This document shows, piece after piece, positions 41,495 to 41,586 of a stretch of 41,586 bases of DNA (the stretch's first letter is position 1; the number at the start of each line of letters is the position of its first letter). The notes beneath the pieces are model-generated. The model searched no databases. It had not been told where the DNA came from and was given only the letters and a program-made list of their open reading frames with translations. Source of the DNA: Bacillota bacterium (GTDB lineage Bacteria; Bacillota; Clostridia; Lachnospirales; Lachnospiraceae); contig JAEXGM010000110.1 of NCBI GenBank assembly GCA_023450835.1, positions 1-41,586 of the forward strand. The letters run 5' to 3'. The position numbers and the translations under genes were made by a program.

Positions 41495-41586
41495 ATGAAA
41501 TCGTTTAATTACATCGTTCAGGATACATTAGGTATTCATGCCAGGCCGGCTACTTTACTTGTAAGAGCAGCCTCTCAGTTTCACTG
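41495..41586 (+). CDS. HPr-family phosphocarrier protein (C-terminus cut by window edge)
   Basis: The visible 30 codons (MKSFNYIVQDTLGIHARPATLL...) show the HPr active site with His15 in GIHARPA. AGAAGGAG precedes the ATG. HPr receives phosphate from Enzyme I and passes it to IIA; the Ser46 regulatory site lies beyond the window, so it cannot be said if this is HPr or a Crh-like variant. It follows ptsI directly and completes a dedicated phosphorelay for the operon. Confidence 0.92.
   Translation, partial: MKSFNYIVQDTLGIHARPATLLVRAASQFH

Overview
The window looks like a chromosomal piece of a mid-to-low GC anaerobic Firmicute, most likely a Lachnospiraceae/Clostridium-like bacterium. The clues are strong AGGAGG ribosome binding sites, frequent GTG/TTG starts, a flavodoxin-ferredoxin (EFR1-type) protein, rubrerythrin, 4Fe-4S flavin enzymes, many one-component regulators and PTS sugar uptake. 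No rRNA, tRNA, CRISPR array or intact transposase was seen. Gene identities come from motif recognition, not from database searches.

Layout. 1-2.2 kb: a flavin reductase pair (nitroreductase, cut by the window edge, and a short Old Yellow Enzyme) divergent from an HxlR regulator. 2.3-4.95 kb: a 42-codon leader ORF, a two-gene ABC transporter and a LysR regulator closed by a terminator. 5.0-8.2 kb: a MerR-type regulator, cupin, MFS transporter and aldo/keto reductase. 8.2-8.6 kb: a decayed pstC whose end is overlapped by the 3' end of an antisense lysR gene. 8.5-14.8 kb: LysR divergent from a ROK regulator, then a proton-type P-type ATPase, Lgt and a degenerate rubrerythrin, closed by a 140-bp inverted repeat. 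14.9-18.65 kb: TetR divergent from an EFR1 ferredoxin with two matching operators, a frameshifted NTF2-like gene and a large 4Fe-4S protein. 18.7-20 kb: HxlR divergent from cupin and VOC genes. 20.2-23 kb: a GyrI-like ORF, a DUF1835-like protein and an AraC-HTH fusion protein with an internal start. 23-25.1 kb: the potassium transporter Kup. 25.4-29.1 kb: MerR plus two tandem MutS-like ATPases. 29.6-31.6 kb: an AT-rich island with a secreted protein and a lipoprotein. 31.7-34.4 kb: an RDD membrane protein and a PRD/PTS-type activator. 34.6 kb to the end: a PTS operon encoding IIA, IIB, IIC, 6-phospho-beta-glucosidase, a 2,4-dienoyl-CoA-reductase-like flavoenzyme, Enzyme I and HPr.

Two assemblies stand out as possibly undescribed systems. 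The first is the PTS operon: it carries its own general PTS proteins and a flavin enoate reductase directly behind the glucosidase, suggesting a self-contained route that imports a beta-glucoside, cleaves it inside the cell and reduces the released aglycone. The second is the MerR-MutS-MutS operon: both ATPases lack the mismatch-recognition domain and share an Asp-to-Asn change in Walker B, suggesting a heteromeric machine that is not classical mismatch repair.

Much of the rest is a patchwork of small regulator-plus-enzyme modules for electrophile, carbonyl or redox stress, with gene decay (pstC, NTF2-like, possibly the GyrI-like ORF) showing active turnover of this region.
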